A stretch of DNA of 16,028 bases, taken from assembly GCA_947486505.1 (NCBI GenBank), contig CANKTT010000023.1, forward strand, positions 1 through 16,028, read 5' to 3'. Source of the stretch: Actinomycetota bacterium (GTDB lineage Bacteria; Actinomycetota; Actinomycetes; S36-B12; UBA5976). The notes below the pieces were generated by a model. That model was given only the letters and a program-made list of their open reading frames with translations, was not told the DNA's origin and did no database searches. The position numbers were made by a program, and so were the translations under genes. Shown here piece after piece: positions 1-8,132 of this stretch. How positions within the stretch are numbered: position 1 is the stretch's first letter; each line of letters begins with the position of its first letter.

Positions 1-558
1 CAAGTTATTGGTTACGTCGGCTCACTTCTAGCCTACGAAGGTCTCGATCTACTTTTGCGCGCAGCTGCGCGGCTAGCTAAAGTTCGCGATGATTTCAGAG
101 TCTTGATTGTTGGATCCGGAGCAGAGCACGAAAACTTGGTGGCTCTAATGCAAGAACTAAACCTTGAAAAGATTGTTGAATTCACCGGCAGAGTTCCGCA
201 TTCAGAAGTTGAAAAATACTATTCATTGATAGACATCGCGCCATTCCCAAGACTGCCGCTTCCTGTTTGCGAGATGGTTTCTCCGTTGAAGCCATTTGAA
301 GCAATGGCAATGGAAAAGGGCTGCATCGTTAGCAGTTGCGCTGCCTTGACTGAGATTGTCCAAGATGGAGTAACTGGTCGAGTATTTGAAAAAGGCTCGC
401 ACGAGAGTTTAGCCACCGTTTTAAAGGAGCTGCTCGATAACCCTGCAGTAGCAAAAGAATTTGGCAAGGCTGGTAGAGATTGGGTCTTAGAGAATCGCAC
501 TTGGAGTAAGAACGCCAAAATCGTGCAAGAGGTTTACGAAAGACTGCTGGCTAAGTAA
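1..558 (+). CDS. GT4-family glycosyltransferase, C-terminal part (5' end outside window)
   Basis: An open frame runs from base 1 to the TAA at 556-558 and is cut off by the window edge, so only the last 185 residues are visible. They form the nucleotide-sugar-binding C-lobe of a GT-B fold, GT4-type enzyme: a YVGSLLAYEGLDLLL strand-helix at the start, then VGSGAEHENL, and a PLKPFEAMA segment, which is the usual donor-binding region of GT4 enzymes. The role is presumably sugar transfer during assembly of a surface polysaccharide, as an exporter follows. The region is about 94% identical at DNA level to the end of the next gene, so this is a tandem paralogue. An internal TTG at 55 opens a shorter frame, but the homologous sequence continues upstream of it, so I treat the gene as truncated by the window, not starting there. 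The sugar and the acceptor cannot be told. Confidence 0.9.
   Translation, partial: QVIGYVGSLLAYEGLDLLLRAAARLAKVRDDFRVLIVGSGAEHENLVALMQELNLEKIVEFTGRVPHSEVEKYYSLIDIAPFPRLPLPVCEMVSPLKPFEAMAMEKGCIVSSCAALTEIVQDGVTGRVFEKGSHESLATVLKELLDNPAVAKEFGKAGRDWVLENRTWSKNAKIVQEVYERLLAK
1..558 (+). repeat. Direct repeat copy A (partner 2330-2887), glycosyltransferase 3' ends
   Basis: Bases 1-558 align without gaps to 2330-2887. By eye I count about 31 mismatches (about 94% identity). Divergence is patchy: 1-142 and about 417-505 are identical, while about 14 of the mismatches fall in 143-180. The copy extends to the window edge, so its true length is unknown. Confidence 0.93.
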
Positions 559-664
559 TTGTGAACTGATTTTCCAGATTCTGCTTCAATGTCACGATGT
601 TCGTTTGCAACCAATGCCTGTACGATTGTGCCATTGAACAATACACCTTAGGAAAAGTGAAAAA

Positions 665-2887
665 TTGTTTTTGTCGGGATACTTTAATAACGTCGTAAGA
701 AGTAAAAAGTATTTCTTCTTGCTCTTGGCAACATTCTTAATTGAAATTGCTTTCTTAATAGCGGTTTCAATTCTATTTTTTACTGACTCAGTTTTTACAA
801 AGACGGATCAATCAACTTTCAAATTTGTAGTTTTACTTGTTTTACTCGTTACGTTAATTCTCTTAACTTTCCTAACACTTATTGCACGCGTTTTGATACG
901 CCGCATAGATTATGTAATCGCGCAGAACAGAGCCGTTCTAGGAACCCTCGACCCAACTAGTATCGAATCGTCAGCACCTGAATCATGGCAACGCGATACG
1001 TTCGCGACGTTTTGGAGTGGTGATTATTCTCAAACATTTATCGAAATTGAGAGGAAACTCAAGTCGAAATCAATCATTAATCTGGATGATTTTGAATTTT
1101 TGACTCGGTTGACTTGGCACACATATACAAACACTGGACTCGCAGTTACAGATTCTATGCAAGTCGGTTTTGAAAATCAGCTTGCCTTAAACGCAAAGTC
1201 AAAATTCTCTTTGCGACGAAAGGTTAGTAAAGAGCTCTCCATCGGAGCCCAAGCACAGTGGTACTGCGCACGCACCTTTTCGGGTGGCAGTCTTTATGAC
1301 TGGAGTCCAAGTAATGAGGTGCTTACAATTGCACGTCATGCCGAGAATGACCCGTTGATAACTTCCGAAAATATATTGGAATCAATCGCCGCAATCCGAT
1401 TCGGACTAGCAGAAGTGTGGCTATCAGGTAATGAAAGTGCGCCCAGGCCAAAATTACAAAGCGAACTTAGAAATTGGTTGCGTTGGGTAACGATTTCTAA
1501 GGATGTTTATCTGGCTAGGCACGCAAGTGCCGAAATGTTGTCTGAAGACAGTGTGAAAAATGAAATTAGAATTTGCGAAGGAAGCCCGGACGCGTCTCAA
1601 ATTCCACTGATCAAATTTGGAGTAAATCTGCCATTAACTTTGGGTTTGGAGAAATATGAGATTATTGAAAACAAGGTGCTTTATTTCCTTCACAACTCTT
1701 TACCATGGGATTCCCAAGGTTATGCAACTCGATCACACGCCATCATCAAATCCTTGAATTCAAATGGTTGGCAAGCTGAAGGAATGACCCGCCTTGGCTA
1801 TCCATATGATCGGCACGATGTATCTTCATCGCAAGACATTCCAGTCGATCAAGTTATCGATGGTGTCCAGTATCACCGGCTTGGTCGAAAAATTGGGCAG
1901 ATGACGTTAACGTTTAACTACTTGAGCAGCTACTGCGAGCAGAGCGCTGCTGTCGTTAACCAGGCAAAGCCAGCAATAATTCATGCGGCTTCGAATCACT
2001 GGAACGGTCTGGCCGCTACTCATGTAGCGGCGCAAGTAGGCGTACCAAGTGTTTATGAGGTTCGTGGATTGTGGGAAGTGACGCGTCGCTCTGCTACTCC
2101 TGGGTATGAGTTCACATCTAACTACCGGCTCTATGAAAAACTTGAAACTCAGGCTGCATTGCAAGCTAGCCATGTTTTTGCGTTAACTGGAGCGTTGCGT
2201 GATGAACTCGTTCGTCGTGGAGTTCCCGCAGACAAAATAACATTGCTACCAAACGCCGTAGATGAATCTAGGTTTTTCCCTTTGCCCCGAGATAAGGAAC
2301 TTGAAAAGAAGTTTGGGTATGAAGGTAAGCAAGTTATTGGTTACGTCGGCTCACTTCTAGCCTACGAAGGTCTCGATCTACTTTTGCGCGCAGCTGCGCG
2401 GCTAGCTAAAGTTCGCGATGATTTCAGAGTCTTGATTGTTGGATCCGGAGCAGAGCACGAAAACTTGGTGGCACTGATGCGAGAACTTGGACTTGGTGAC
2501 ATCGTAAAATTCACCGGCAGAGTTCCGCATTCAGAAGTTGAAAAATACTATTCATTGATAGACATTGCGCCATTCCCAAGACTGCCGCTTCCTGTTTGCG
2601 AGATGGTTTCTCCATTGAAGCCATTTGAAGCAATGGCAATGGAAAAGGCCTGCATCGTTAGCAGTTGCGCTGCCTTGATTGAGATAGTCCAAGATGAAGT
2701 AACTGGGCGAGTATTTGAAAAAGGATCGCACGAGAGTTTAGCCACCGTTTTAAAGGAGCTGCTCGATAACCCTGCAGTAGCAAAAGAATTTGGCAAGGCT
2801 GGTAGAGATTGGGTCTTAGAGAATCGCACTTGGACCAAGAACGCCGAAATCGTTCATGAGGTCTACGAAAGACTGCTAACGAAGTAA
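665..2887 (+). CDS. Membrane-anchored GT4 glycosyltransferase with uncharacterised N-terminal domain
   Basis: This 740-residue protein has three parts. Residues 16-39 and 53-78 are two hydrophobic helices, a probable membrane anchor. Residues about 105-330 are a soluble, likely helical domain that I do not recognise. From about residue 336 (LYFLHNSLPWDSQGYATRSH) to the end is a GT-B, GT4-type glycosyltransferase, with C-lobe motifs YVGSLLAYEG (about 560), VGSGAEHENL and PLKPFEAMA (about 650). Usual GT4 enzymes are 350-420 residues, so the first 330 are extra. It probably adds a sugar to a lipid-linked or wall-associated glycan at the membrane; the ABC exporter genes start 37 bp downstream. 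The start is a TTG at 665. AGGA at 650-653 is a possible but distant ribosome-binding site, and no in-frame ATG precedes the anchor helices, so the start is uncertain. The 3' 558 bp duplicates the upstream gene. Confidence 0.88.
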   Translation: MFLSGYFNNVVRSKKYFFLLLATFLIEIAFLIAVSILFFTDSVFTKTDQSTFKFVVLLVLLVTLILLTFLTLIARVLIRRIDYVIAQNRAVLGTLDPTSIESSAPESWQRDTFATFWSGDYSQTFIEIERKLKSKSIINLDDFEFLTRLTWHTYTNTGLAVTDSMQVGFENQLALNAKSKFSLRRKVSKELSIGAQAQWYCARTFSGGSLYDWSPSNEVLTIARHAENDPLITSENILESIAAIRFGLAEVWLSGNESAPRPKLQSELRNWLRWVTISKDVYLARHASAEMLSEDSVKNEIRICEGSPDASQIPLIKFGVNLPLTLGLEKYEIIENKVLYFLHNSLPWDSQGYATRSHAIIKSLNSNGWQAEGMTRLGYPYDRHDVSSSQDIPVDQVIDGVQYHRLGRKIGQMTLTFNYLSSYCEQSAAVVNQAKPAIIHAASNHWNGLAATHVAAQVGVPSVYEVRGLWEVTRRSATPGYEFTSNYRLYEKLETQAALQASHVFALTGALRDELVRRGVPADKITLLPNAVDESRFFPLPRDKELEKKFGYEGKQVIGYVGSLLAYEGLDLLLRAAARLAKVRDDFRVLIVGSGAEHENLVALMRELGLGDIVKFTGRVPHSEVEKYYSLIDIAPFPRLPLPVCEMVSPLKPFEAMAMEKACIVSSCAALIEIVQDEVTGRVFEKGSHESLATVLKELLDNPAVAKEFGKAGRDWVLENRTWTKNAEIVHEVYERLLTK
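2330..2887 (+). repeat. Direct repeat copy B (partner 1-558)
   Basis: Second copy of the tandem glycosyltransferase 3' ends. The two copies are 2,329 bp apart start to start. Homologous recombination between them would delete one gene's worth of DNA and leave a single in-frame hybrid. The copy ends at or very near the stop codon; the sequence after it (2888-2924) does not resemble 559-664. Confidence 0.93.
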
Positions 2888-2912
2888 TCACGGAGTAAAA
2901 ATCGCTGGATGG

Positions 2913-2918
2913 TAAGGT
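2913..2918 (+). promoter_or_regulatory. Possible -10 element (TAAGGT) for the exporter permease
   Basis: TAAGGT lies exactly 6 nt before the GTG at 2925, the spacing expected if the transcript starts at the start codon (leaderless). AAGG in the same place could instead act as a weak ribosome-binding site, and the gene may simply be co-transcribed with the glycosyltransferase. The two readings cannot be separated from sequence alone. Confidence 0.4.
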
Positions 2919-2924
2919 TGCCTA

Positions 2925-3791
2925 GTGAACAATTCCAACAAGAACCCCACGAACCATCACTCTGATGAAATCATTGTTCACGAACCTTTTAAGGCAGGAT
3001 TGCCCAACCTTCCTAAATACTTTCGCGACATTTGGTTGCGACGTGAATTTGCCGTAGAACTTTCAAGAGCTAACTTAAGGTCTCAGGAAGCATCGACATT
3101 TTTTGGACGAATGTGGCTAATCATTAATCCGCTTTTTTTGGGAACTGTTTATTTCATACTCGTCTCAATCATTTCTAATGGCGCACATAGTGGCGCTGAT
3201 TACATGGCACACCTACTTGCAGGATTGTTTGCGTATCAGTTCTTTTCTCAGTCCATGGTCAATGGTTCAAAAAGCGTTCTCGGAGTTGGAAAGCTAGTTA
3301 TCAATCGATCTTTTCCACGCTTGATTCTCCCCATATCTTCGGTGTTGATCGCCTTCTACAGATTTTTACCATCAATGTTTGTTTACTTTTTATTCCATTT
3401 AGCGACAGGGCAGCCAGTTAGCGTTAACCAGTTGTATGCGATTCCAGCATTCCTTATGATTTTTCTATTCGCGATTGGGATCGCAACTTTGTTGGCAACC
3501 ATGCAGGTGTATTTCAGGGACTTAAGGTCATTTCTTCCATATGTAAGCCGCATTTTGTTGTACGTGACTCCTGTTTTGTATTACGCCGACGCGATTCCTG
3601 AGAATCTGAAATTTCTACAATATGTAAATCCACTCTTCGGAATGTTTGGAGCTTGGGGCGATGCATTGGTCAGGGGTGTAGTTCCAGCAACGTCACTGTG
3701 GATCTCTGGCCTTGCTTGGAGTTTGGGAACACTCGTATTGGGCATTTTTGTTTTCTTATCTAGGGAGCGTGAGTTCGCTGTCCGAATTTGA
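2925..3791 (+). CDS. ABC-2 type polysaccharide export permease (Wzm/TagG-like)
   Basis: The 288-residue integral membrane protein has about six hydrophobic segments (roughly residues 63-83, 91-112, 132-160, 170-192, 206-221 and 256-278). A cytoplasmic, amphipathic N-terminus contains LSRANLRSQEASTFFGRMW, matching the typical lead-in of the ABC2_membrane family (an R/K-rich helix, then xxGxxW before the first membrane helix). The length and layout match permeases that move lipid-linked O-antigen, teichoic acid or other wall glycans across the membrane. The ATPase gene starts 4 bp after its stop, so the pair should form one transporter. The start is GTG, preceded by TAAGGT six bases upstream. 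Which glycan is exported is not visible; the neighbouring glycosyltransferases and GalE favour a surface polysaccharide containing galactose or another GalE product. Confidence 0.9.
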   Translation: MNNSNKNPTNHHSDEIIVHEPFKAGLPNLPKYFRDIWLRREFAVELSRANLRSQEASTFFGRMWLIINPLFLGTVYFILVSIISNGAHSGADYMAHLLAGLFAYQFFSQSMVNGSKSVLGVGKLVINRSFPRLILPISSVLIAFYRFLPSMFVYFLFHLATGQPVSVNQLYAIPAFLMIFLFAIGIATLLATMQVYFRDLRSFLPYVSRILLYVTPVLYYADAIPENLKFLQYVNPLFGMFGAWGDALVRGVVPATSLWISGLAWSLGTLVLGIFVFLSREREFAVRI

Positions 3792-3795
3792 TGAC

Positions 3796-4614
3796 ATGGA
3801 TCAAGATGATTCAAGAGTGCCAAAACTTGAGAAAGAAAAATTGCAAGAAAGTGCTATCAAGGTCACTAACTTAAGTTTGACGTACCGCACTACCTTTACC
3901 CAGAACCAAACGCTTCGTTCAGCGCTGCGCGACATTCGCCACAAGGAACGGAATGTCCATACGGTAGAGGCACTAAAAGATGTCAATTTTGAGATCCCAC
4001 ATGGCACGGTACTAGGTGTGATTGGCCAAAACGGGGCTGGTAAATCAAGTTTGCTTCGCACTCTTACTGGAATTATGCCACCAACTTCAGGAAGAATCGA
4101 AGTCTATGGAAGAGTAAGCACCTTGCTTGCTCTTGGAGTTGCATTTAATAGTGAACTATCCGGCACTGAAAACATCTTGCTTGCAGGATTAGCTAGTGGC
4201 ATGACTCGAGAAGAAGTAGCTGAAAAGCGCAAAGAGATAATTGATTTTGCTGAGATTGGTGAATTCATAGATTTACCGACTAAAACATACTCATCTGGAA
4301 TGAGTCAGCGTTTAGCATTCAGCGTTGCGGTTCACATGAATCCTGACATTCTGTTAATCGACGAAGCTTTATCAGCAGGAGATGCCAAATTTAAGGCAAA
4401 GGCTCAAGAGAAGATGCATGAGTTGATGAATTCTGCTCGTACTTTGGTGCTCGTTTCACATGGATTGAGTTCGATTCTTAACTTATGCAATGACGCTATT
4501 TGGCTAGACAAAGGTCAAATCAAATTGCATTCAGATCCTAAATCTGTCGTGGACGCTTACTCTGAGTTTGTAAAGGTCGGAAAGTCTTCACCTGCAATGC
4601 TCGAAGATCTCTAG
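3796..4614 (+). CDS. Polysaccharide export ABC transporter ATPase (Wzt/TagH-like)
   Basis: With the ATG at 3796 the protein is 272 residues. It carries a complete nucleotide-binding domain: Walker A GQNGAGKSS (77-85), a degenerate signature YSSGMSQR (165-172), Walker B DILLIDE (184-190) followed by ALSAGD, and the H-loop histidine in LVSHG (His222). The YSSGM signature and EALSAGD are characteristic of the O-antigen/teichoic acid exporter subfamily. It ends soon after the ATPase domain, so it lacks the C-terminal carbohydrate-binding domain of some Wzt proteins. It should power the permease encoded immediately upstream. The frame is open further upstream inside the permease gene. I chose ATG 3796 because it follows the permease stop by 4 bp and gives a normal N-terminus; a GTG at 3769 is an alternative. 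No clear ribosome-binding site is present, so translational coupling is likely. Confidence 0.92.
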   Translation: MDQDDSRVPKLEKEKLQESAIKVTNLSLTYRTTFTQNQTLRSALRDIRHKERNVHTVEALKDVNFEIPHGTVLGVIGQNGAGKSSLLRTLTGIMPPTSGRIEVYGRVSTLLALGVAFNSELSGTENILLAGLASGMTREEVAEKRKEIIDFAEIGEFIDLPTKTYSSGMSQRLAFSVAVHMNPDILLIDEALSAGDAKFKAKAQEKMHELMNSARTLVLVSHGLSSILNLCNDAIWLDKGQIKLHSDPKSVVDAYSEFVKVGKSSPAMLEDL

Positions 4615-4691
4615 TATCTATTGTTTGCCAAGCCTTCTGCTCTTGCGGAATGACTGGTATCTCGCGAAACTCATTAAGATATTAAAAACCT

Positions 4692-4764
4692 GGCCCCGTA
4701 GCTCAGGGGATAGAGCAGTGGTTTCCTAAACCATGTGCCGCATGTTCGAATCATGCCGGGGCCA
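4692..4764 (+). tRNA. tRNA-Arg (anticodon CCU)
   Basis: A full cloverleaf can be drawn. The acceptor stem is GGCCCCG (4692-4698) with CGGGGCC (4757-4763). The D-arm is GCTC/GAGC with a GGGG-containing loop. The anticodon stem is GTGGT/ACCAT with loop TTCCTAA, giving anticodon CCU, which reads AGG. The variable loop is GTGCC, and the T-arm is GCATG-TTCGAAT-CATGC (4740-4756). The discriminator base is A4764. The following bases are CTTT, so the CCA end is not encoded and must be added enzymatically. It sits alone between the exporter ATPase and galE. I see no integrase or duplicated tRNA end nearby in the window. Confidence 0.96.
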
Positions 4765-4792
4765 CTTTAAACTCAGTGATTGTTAAATATGG

Positions 4793-4798
4793 GATACT
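4793..4798 (+). promoter_or_regulatory. Probable -10 element (GATACT) for galE
   Basis: GATACT sits exactly 6 nt before the GTG at 4805, with no ribosome-binding site between. This geometry implies a transcript that begins at the start codon. No good -35 hexamer is seen 16-18 bp upstream, where the sequence is AT-rich and follows the tRNA gene. Confidence 0.5.
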
Positions 4799-4804
4799 CC
4801 TTGA

Positions 4805-5779
4805 GTGAATTGGCTTATCACCGGAGGCGCGGGCTACATCGGTAGTCACGTAGTTTTTGAAACCCTGCGAAGCGGCCGAAATGTAGTTGTGCTCGATGAC
4901 CTCTCAACGGGCATCAAATCCCGACTCCCGAGCGAACTCGCATTTGAACAAGTGACGTTAACTGACCGAGAATCTGTTTTTGAAGTATTTCAGCGCCACG
5001 CTATTTCCGGGGTTTTGCACCTTGCTGCGAAAAAACAGGTTGCTGAATCCGTGCTGCGTCCCGATTACTACTGGCAAGAAAATGTTATCGGGCTTCAAAA
5101 TCTAGTTGATGCTATGAAAGCAAATGATGTTAAGAACTTCGTATTCAGTTCAAGCGCAGCCGTATACGGTTCACCTGACCTACCGTTCGAAAGCCAGATA
5201 ACTGAGACAACGAACTGTGTGCCGATTAATCCATACGGCGAAACGAAACTTGAAGGTGAGCACATCGCAGAGAATTGCGCAGAGAAATTTGGATTCAAAG
5301 TTGCTTCTTTGCGTTACTTCAATGTTGCCGGAGCTGTACGACCAGAGCTAGGCGACCAGTTTATTTTCAACTTAGTTCCAATAGTTTTACAAGCCCTACA
5401 AAATAGCCAGCAGCCAAAAGTTTTCGGTGACGATTACGCGACCCCCGATGGTTCCTGTATTCGGGACTATGTTCACGTCCAAGACTTGGCCGAGGCGCAT
5501 GTTGCGGCCATGGGGTTTGTTGAAAATTCTGAGGCAATCTTTATGCCAATAAACATTGGCACTGGAAAAGGTTCCAGTGTGTTTGAAGTTATTGACAAGA
5601 TTTCAGAAGTTACTGGGATCGTGATAGATCCTTTGCATGTGGATAAACGTGAAGGCGATCCAGCAGCTCTTGTCGCAAACGTTTCAAGGGCTCAAGAGAT
5701 TCTGAATTGGTCAAGTAAATGCAATTTGGACGACATTATCAAGACTGCATGGAACGCTTGGCAAACTAGTCACGCTTAA
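4805..5779 (+). CDS. galE: UDP-glucose 4-epimerase
   Basis: The 324-residue short-chain dehydrogenase-type epimerase interconverts UDP-glucose and UDP-galactose with tightly bound NAD. Visible signatures are the NAD-binding TGGAGYIGSH (6-15), VLDDLSTG (29-36), HLAAKKQVAESV, FSSSAAVYGS (the third serine, Ser117, corresponds to catalytic Ser124 of the E. coli enzyme), the catalytic YGETK (Tyr144/Lys148), LRYFNVAGA, and GSCIRDYVHVQDLAEAH near 216-232. Length is normal for the family. The start is GTG; the glycine-rich loop begins at residue 7, as usual, so little room exists for another start. It probably supplies UDP-galactose or a related sugar to the glycosyltransferases upstream. A related UDP-sugar 4-epimerase specificity (for example GlcNAc/GalNAc) cannot be excluded. 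It converges on the surface-protein gene with 40 bp between stops and no clear hairpin terminator. Confidence 0.93.
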   Translation: MNWLITGGAGYIGSHVVFETLRSGRNVVVLDDLSTGIKSRLPSELAFEQVTLTDRESVFEVFQRHAISGVLHLAAKKQVAESVLRPDYYWQENVIGLQNLVDAMKANDVKNFVFSSSAAVYGSPDLPFESQITETTNCVPINPYGETKLEGEHIAENCAEKFGFKVASLRYFNVAGAVRPELGDQFIFNLVPIVLQALQNSQQPKVFGDDYATPDGSCIRDYVHVQDLAEAHVAAMGFVENSEAIFMPINIGTGKGSSVFEVIDKISEVTGIVIDPLHVDKREGDPAALVANVSRAQEILNWSSKCNLDDIIKTAWNAWQTSHA

Positions 5780-5819
5780 CCCAGTCGGTCTGATCCAATT
5801 GGCTCACTGAGAACTTTTC

Positions 5820-8102
5820 CTAGCAGCCGAATCTAATGCAACCAGGTCGGAATTCATTTGAGTTATCTGGTTTGACAGGCTTGTTTGGATTTACTGTAAC
5901 CTCGATTGTTGATTTTGCAGTTCCACCCTTGCCATCAAACAAGAAATAGGGCACTGTGAAGTTTCCAGACCAACTCTTGGGTGGGTTGAATGTAACTACG
6001 TCACCATTAACGACCGCAGCACCTTGTTCAACTCGGCCTAGTTGGATAGTTAAAGCATCGCCATCAATGTCAGAAACTTTGCTTGCAAGCGAAATCTTTA
6101 CCTGCTTACCTCCAGATTTTGCTACAAGCGAGGCTGACTCAGCACGAGGTTTGTGATTTACGTACAACCTAGAAGTTGAAGTGTTGTTTTCAACGTTTGG
6201 ATCACCATTTGGTACCCCAGTCACGCTCGTAGACCAAACTGTGAGCCAAGAGGTACTTTGCGCCGGTGTGATTGTGAGATTTATGACCGCAGTTTCTCCG
6301 ACTTGAAGTGGGTTTGTTGCAGAGACTCCTAAAGCCGATGCGCTGCAGGTCAAACTGGTATTGGAAGTTTTAACACATCCTGAAGGCGTAGCAGCCAACG
6401 TTAACTTTGCCCCGTCCTGCGCCTTCAGAATTAGTGATGGTTGAGTGTCTGCCTTAGGGCCTAAGTTGGTGATACTGCCCCGCACTACTGAGCTTTTACC
6501 TGCCTGGATGAAGTCTCTGGAAAATGAAATAGCTGATGTTAGATCGGTTTTAAGTTCACCGTAGAAAACTCTCACTGACTCTGACTTAGATCCCTGAGAT
6601 CCAAATGGGCCTTGATATGTAGCGAAGACATCGTTATCAAAAAATCCAGGTGAAGTTTGAGAAGCTCCAGTTACCGTCCCAGAAATAGTGAAGGTCGTCT
6701 TTTGGCCTGCTCGAAGATTTGTAATCTTTTTGCAGATCTCTCCGCTTGGAACGACCGCGCAATTGGTACCTGTAGAACCTGTAACAGAAACATCTATCGG
6801 AATTACATCCCGAATCTTCACATCAGCTGCATTCGATTGTCCTTGATTTAGAGCCGTCACTGTGTATTTAATAGCATCACCGACCTCAACCTTCGAAGCA
6901 TCGCCACCCGAAACACTCGATACAAACTTTGTCAATACAACATCAGGTGAGGTGATTTCTACGCTCATCGCAAGCCCGCTGATATAAAAAACATCATTTG
7001 TTCCTGAAGGCAAAAGATTTGCCGAGGAGACACTGTTGCTGATTGCATTTACAAGTGTTAGGTGATCGACATCGATGCCAAATGTGTTTGTCGACCTTGC
7101 TACTTCACTGTTATTTAGAAATGGTGAATTGATTCCTGAAACAGAAATTGTGCTGTTTGCAAGGTTGTCGTCAGGATTAACCTGATCGGCCACTACTGCG
7201 CTCGATACTGAATCGATAATCGACATACTGTCTCCGGTAAGGCCTGCGTCACCGTCTATTGCTACCAACGCGAAATCGGACAAGACATTGCCACTATCGG
7301 CCGTTTTAAAGTCTTCAAAAATGAACTCGTCCTCCTGAATCATGGACTCATGAGCAAAACCTTTAAGAATTGTTATGGCACGCGGAGCGGAACTTGGATC
7401 TTGATACGCAACTATCAAGCCCCAGCCAGCTGCCTTATCTCGTCCCAATGTGGTTTGAACATTTGCAACTGAAACCTTCAGGCTTTGGTGTGGACCATTT
7501 AATGTCCAGTTCAGTTGTGGGTCAGATAATTTGGCGGTTACATCGGCGCTTGCCCGATAGGGACCTAAGTTACTTTGCGCATTGACTTGATAGACATCTG
7601 CTACTCGCGCGGAAACCCGACATTCTTCACCTGACGTCAAGCAATTTTCGCTTCCTCTGGCAAAAAGTACTTGGTTTTTCAAGGCTGAGTTTTGGGCAGG
7701 AGTGTCGCCAGTGTTCAATCGCGTATTTCCACTCCAAAACAATGTCGCGTGCACAATCTGGGCATCGGTTGGAATCACTAGGGTGCCACTCGAGGCATTG
7801 AAATAGTTAGCTCTCGCTACTTTTCCAAAGTCGGCCTTCAGATTTGTCATTACAAAATCATCGTTATTCAACCGAGAGCCTTTGCGTGCTCTCGCATCGC
7901 TACACAGATTTGCATACGTCCCACTCGTAGTTGAGCAAGTTAGGACACTGTTTCCTGTAGTGGCAAAATTGCCATTTATGGTCGCACTATATGCAACTGA
8001 CATGTCTTGGAGAACTACCGAATTGGCTGGCATCGATAGGTGTCCAACAATTACGGAGGATGCAACAAGTGCAATGGCAAAGCGCTTCTTTAATCTATGC
8101 AT
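5820..8102 (-). CDS. Secreted DUF11/cadherin-like surface protein
   Basis: With ATG at 8102 it is 760 residues. It begins with a signal peptide: basic MHRLKKRF, a hydrophobic core to about residue 20, and a likely cleavage near PANS, residues 25-28. Residues about 40-380 form a Ser/Asn/Asp-rich beta-type domain with a GWGLIVAYQDP-like segment, seen in other secreted DUF11 proteins. Residues about 386-480 are a DUF11 domain (DVVLTKFVSS, YTVTALNQG, DVIP), and about 517-648 form a second, more diverged one (ITNLGP, ENNTSTS). Residues about 650-738 form a cadherin-like/Ig module (SDIDGDALT, FNPPKSWSG, FLFDGKGG). The tail PGCIRFGC carries two cysteines. There is no LPXTG motif or C-terminal membrane helix, so anchoring is unexplained. 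A GTG at 8114 adds four residues and is the alternative start. It is probably a cell-surface or matrix protein; no enzymatic motif is seen. Confidence 0.85.
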   Translation of the reverse strand: MHRLKKRFAIALVASSVIVGHLSMPANSVVLQDMSVAYSATINGNFATTGNSVLTCSTTSGTYANLCSDARARKGSRLNNDDFVMTNLKADFGKVARANYFNASSGTLVIPTDAQIVHATLFWSGNTRLNTGDTPAQNSALKNQVLFARGSENCLTSGEECRVSARVADVYQVNAQSNLGPYRASADVTAKLSDPQLNWTLNGPHQSLKVSVANVQTTLGRDKAAGWGLIVAYQDPSSAPRAITILKGFAHESMIQEDEFIFEDFKTADSGNVLSDFALVAIDGDAGLTGDSMSIIDSVSSAVVADQVNPDDNLANSTISVSGINSPFLNNSEVARSTNTFGIDVDHLTLVNAISNSVSSANLLPSGTNDVFYISGLAMSVEITSPDVVLTKFVSSVSGGDASKVEVGDAIKYTVTALNQGQSNAADVKIRDVIPIDVSVTGSTGTNCAVVPSGEICKKITNLRAGQKTTFTISGTVTGASQTSPGFFDNDVFATYQGPFGSQGSKSESVRVFYGELKTDLTSAISFSRDFIQAGKSSVVRGSITNLGPKADTQPSLILKAQDGAKLTLAATPSGCVKTSNTSLTCSASALGVSATNPLQVGETAVINLTITPAQSTSWLTVWSTSVTGVPNGDPNVENNTSTSRLYVNHKPRAESASLVAKSGGKQVKISLASKVSDIDGDALTIQLGRVEQGAAVVNGDVVTFNPPKSWSGNFTVPYFLFDGKGGTAKSTIEVTVNPNKPVKPDNSNEFRPGCIRFGC

Positions 8103-8132
8103 GACGATAAGCACAATAACTACCCCGTGGTG

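Noticed and set aside
219..518. Antisense open frame present in both repeat copies (219-518 and 2548-2838)
   Set aside because: Its presence in both copies follows from the DNA duplication; the sense strand carries the recognisable GT4 motifs.
1..2887. Insertion sequence or CRISPR explanation for the long direct repeats
   Set aside because: The repeats are coding glycosyltransferase domains, with no inverted ends, transposase, or short regularly spaced repeats.
3712..3795. Longer start for the exporter ATPase inside the permease gene
   Set aside because: The extra residues are the permease 3' end read in another frame and do not resemble an ATPase N-terminus; ATG 3796 follows the permease stop directly.
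4621..4804. tRNA-Arg as an integration site of a genomic island carrying the glycan genes
   Set aside because: No integrase, no direct repeat of the tRNA 3' end and no composition break can be seen in the window.
5780..5819. Intrinsic terminator between galE and the surface-protein gene
   Set aside because: Only short, weak complementarities (for example CCAATTGG) without a GC-rich stem followed by a T-run.
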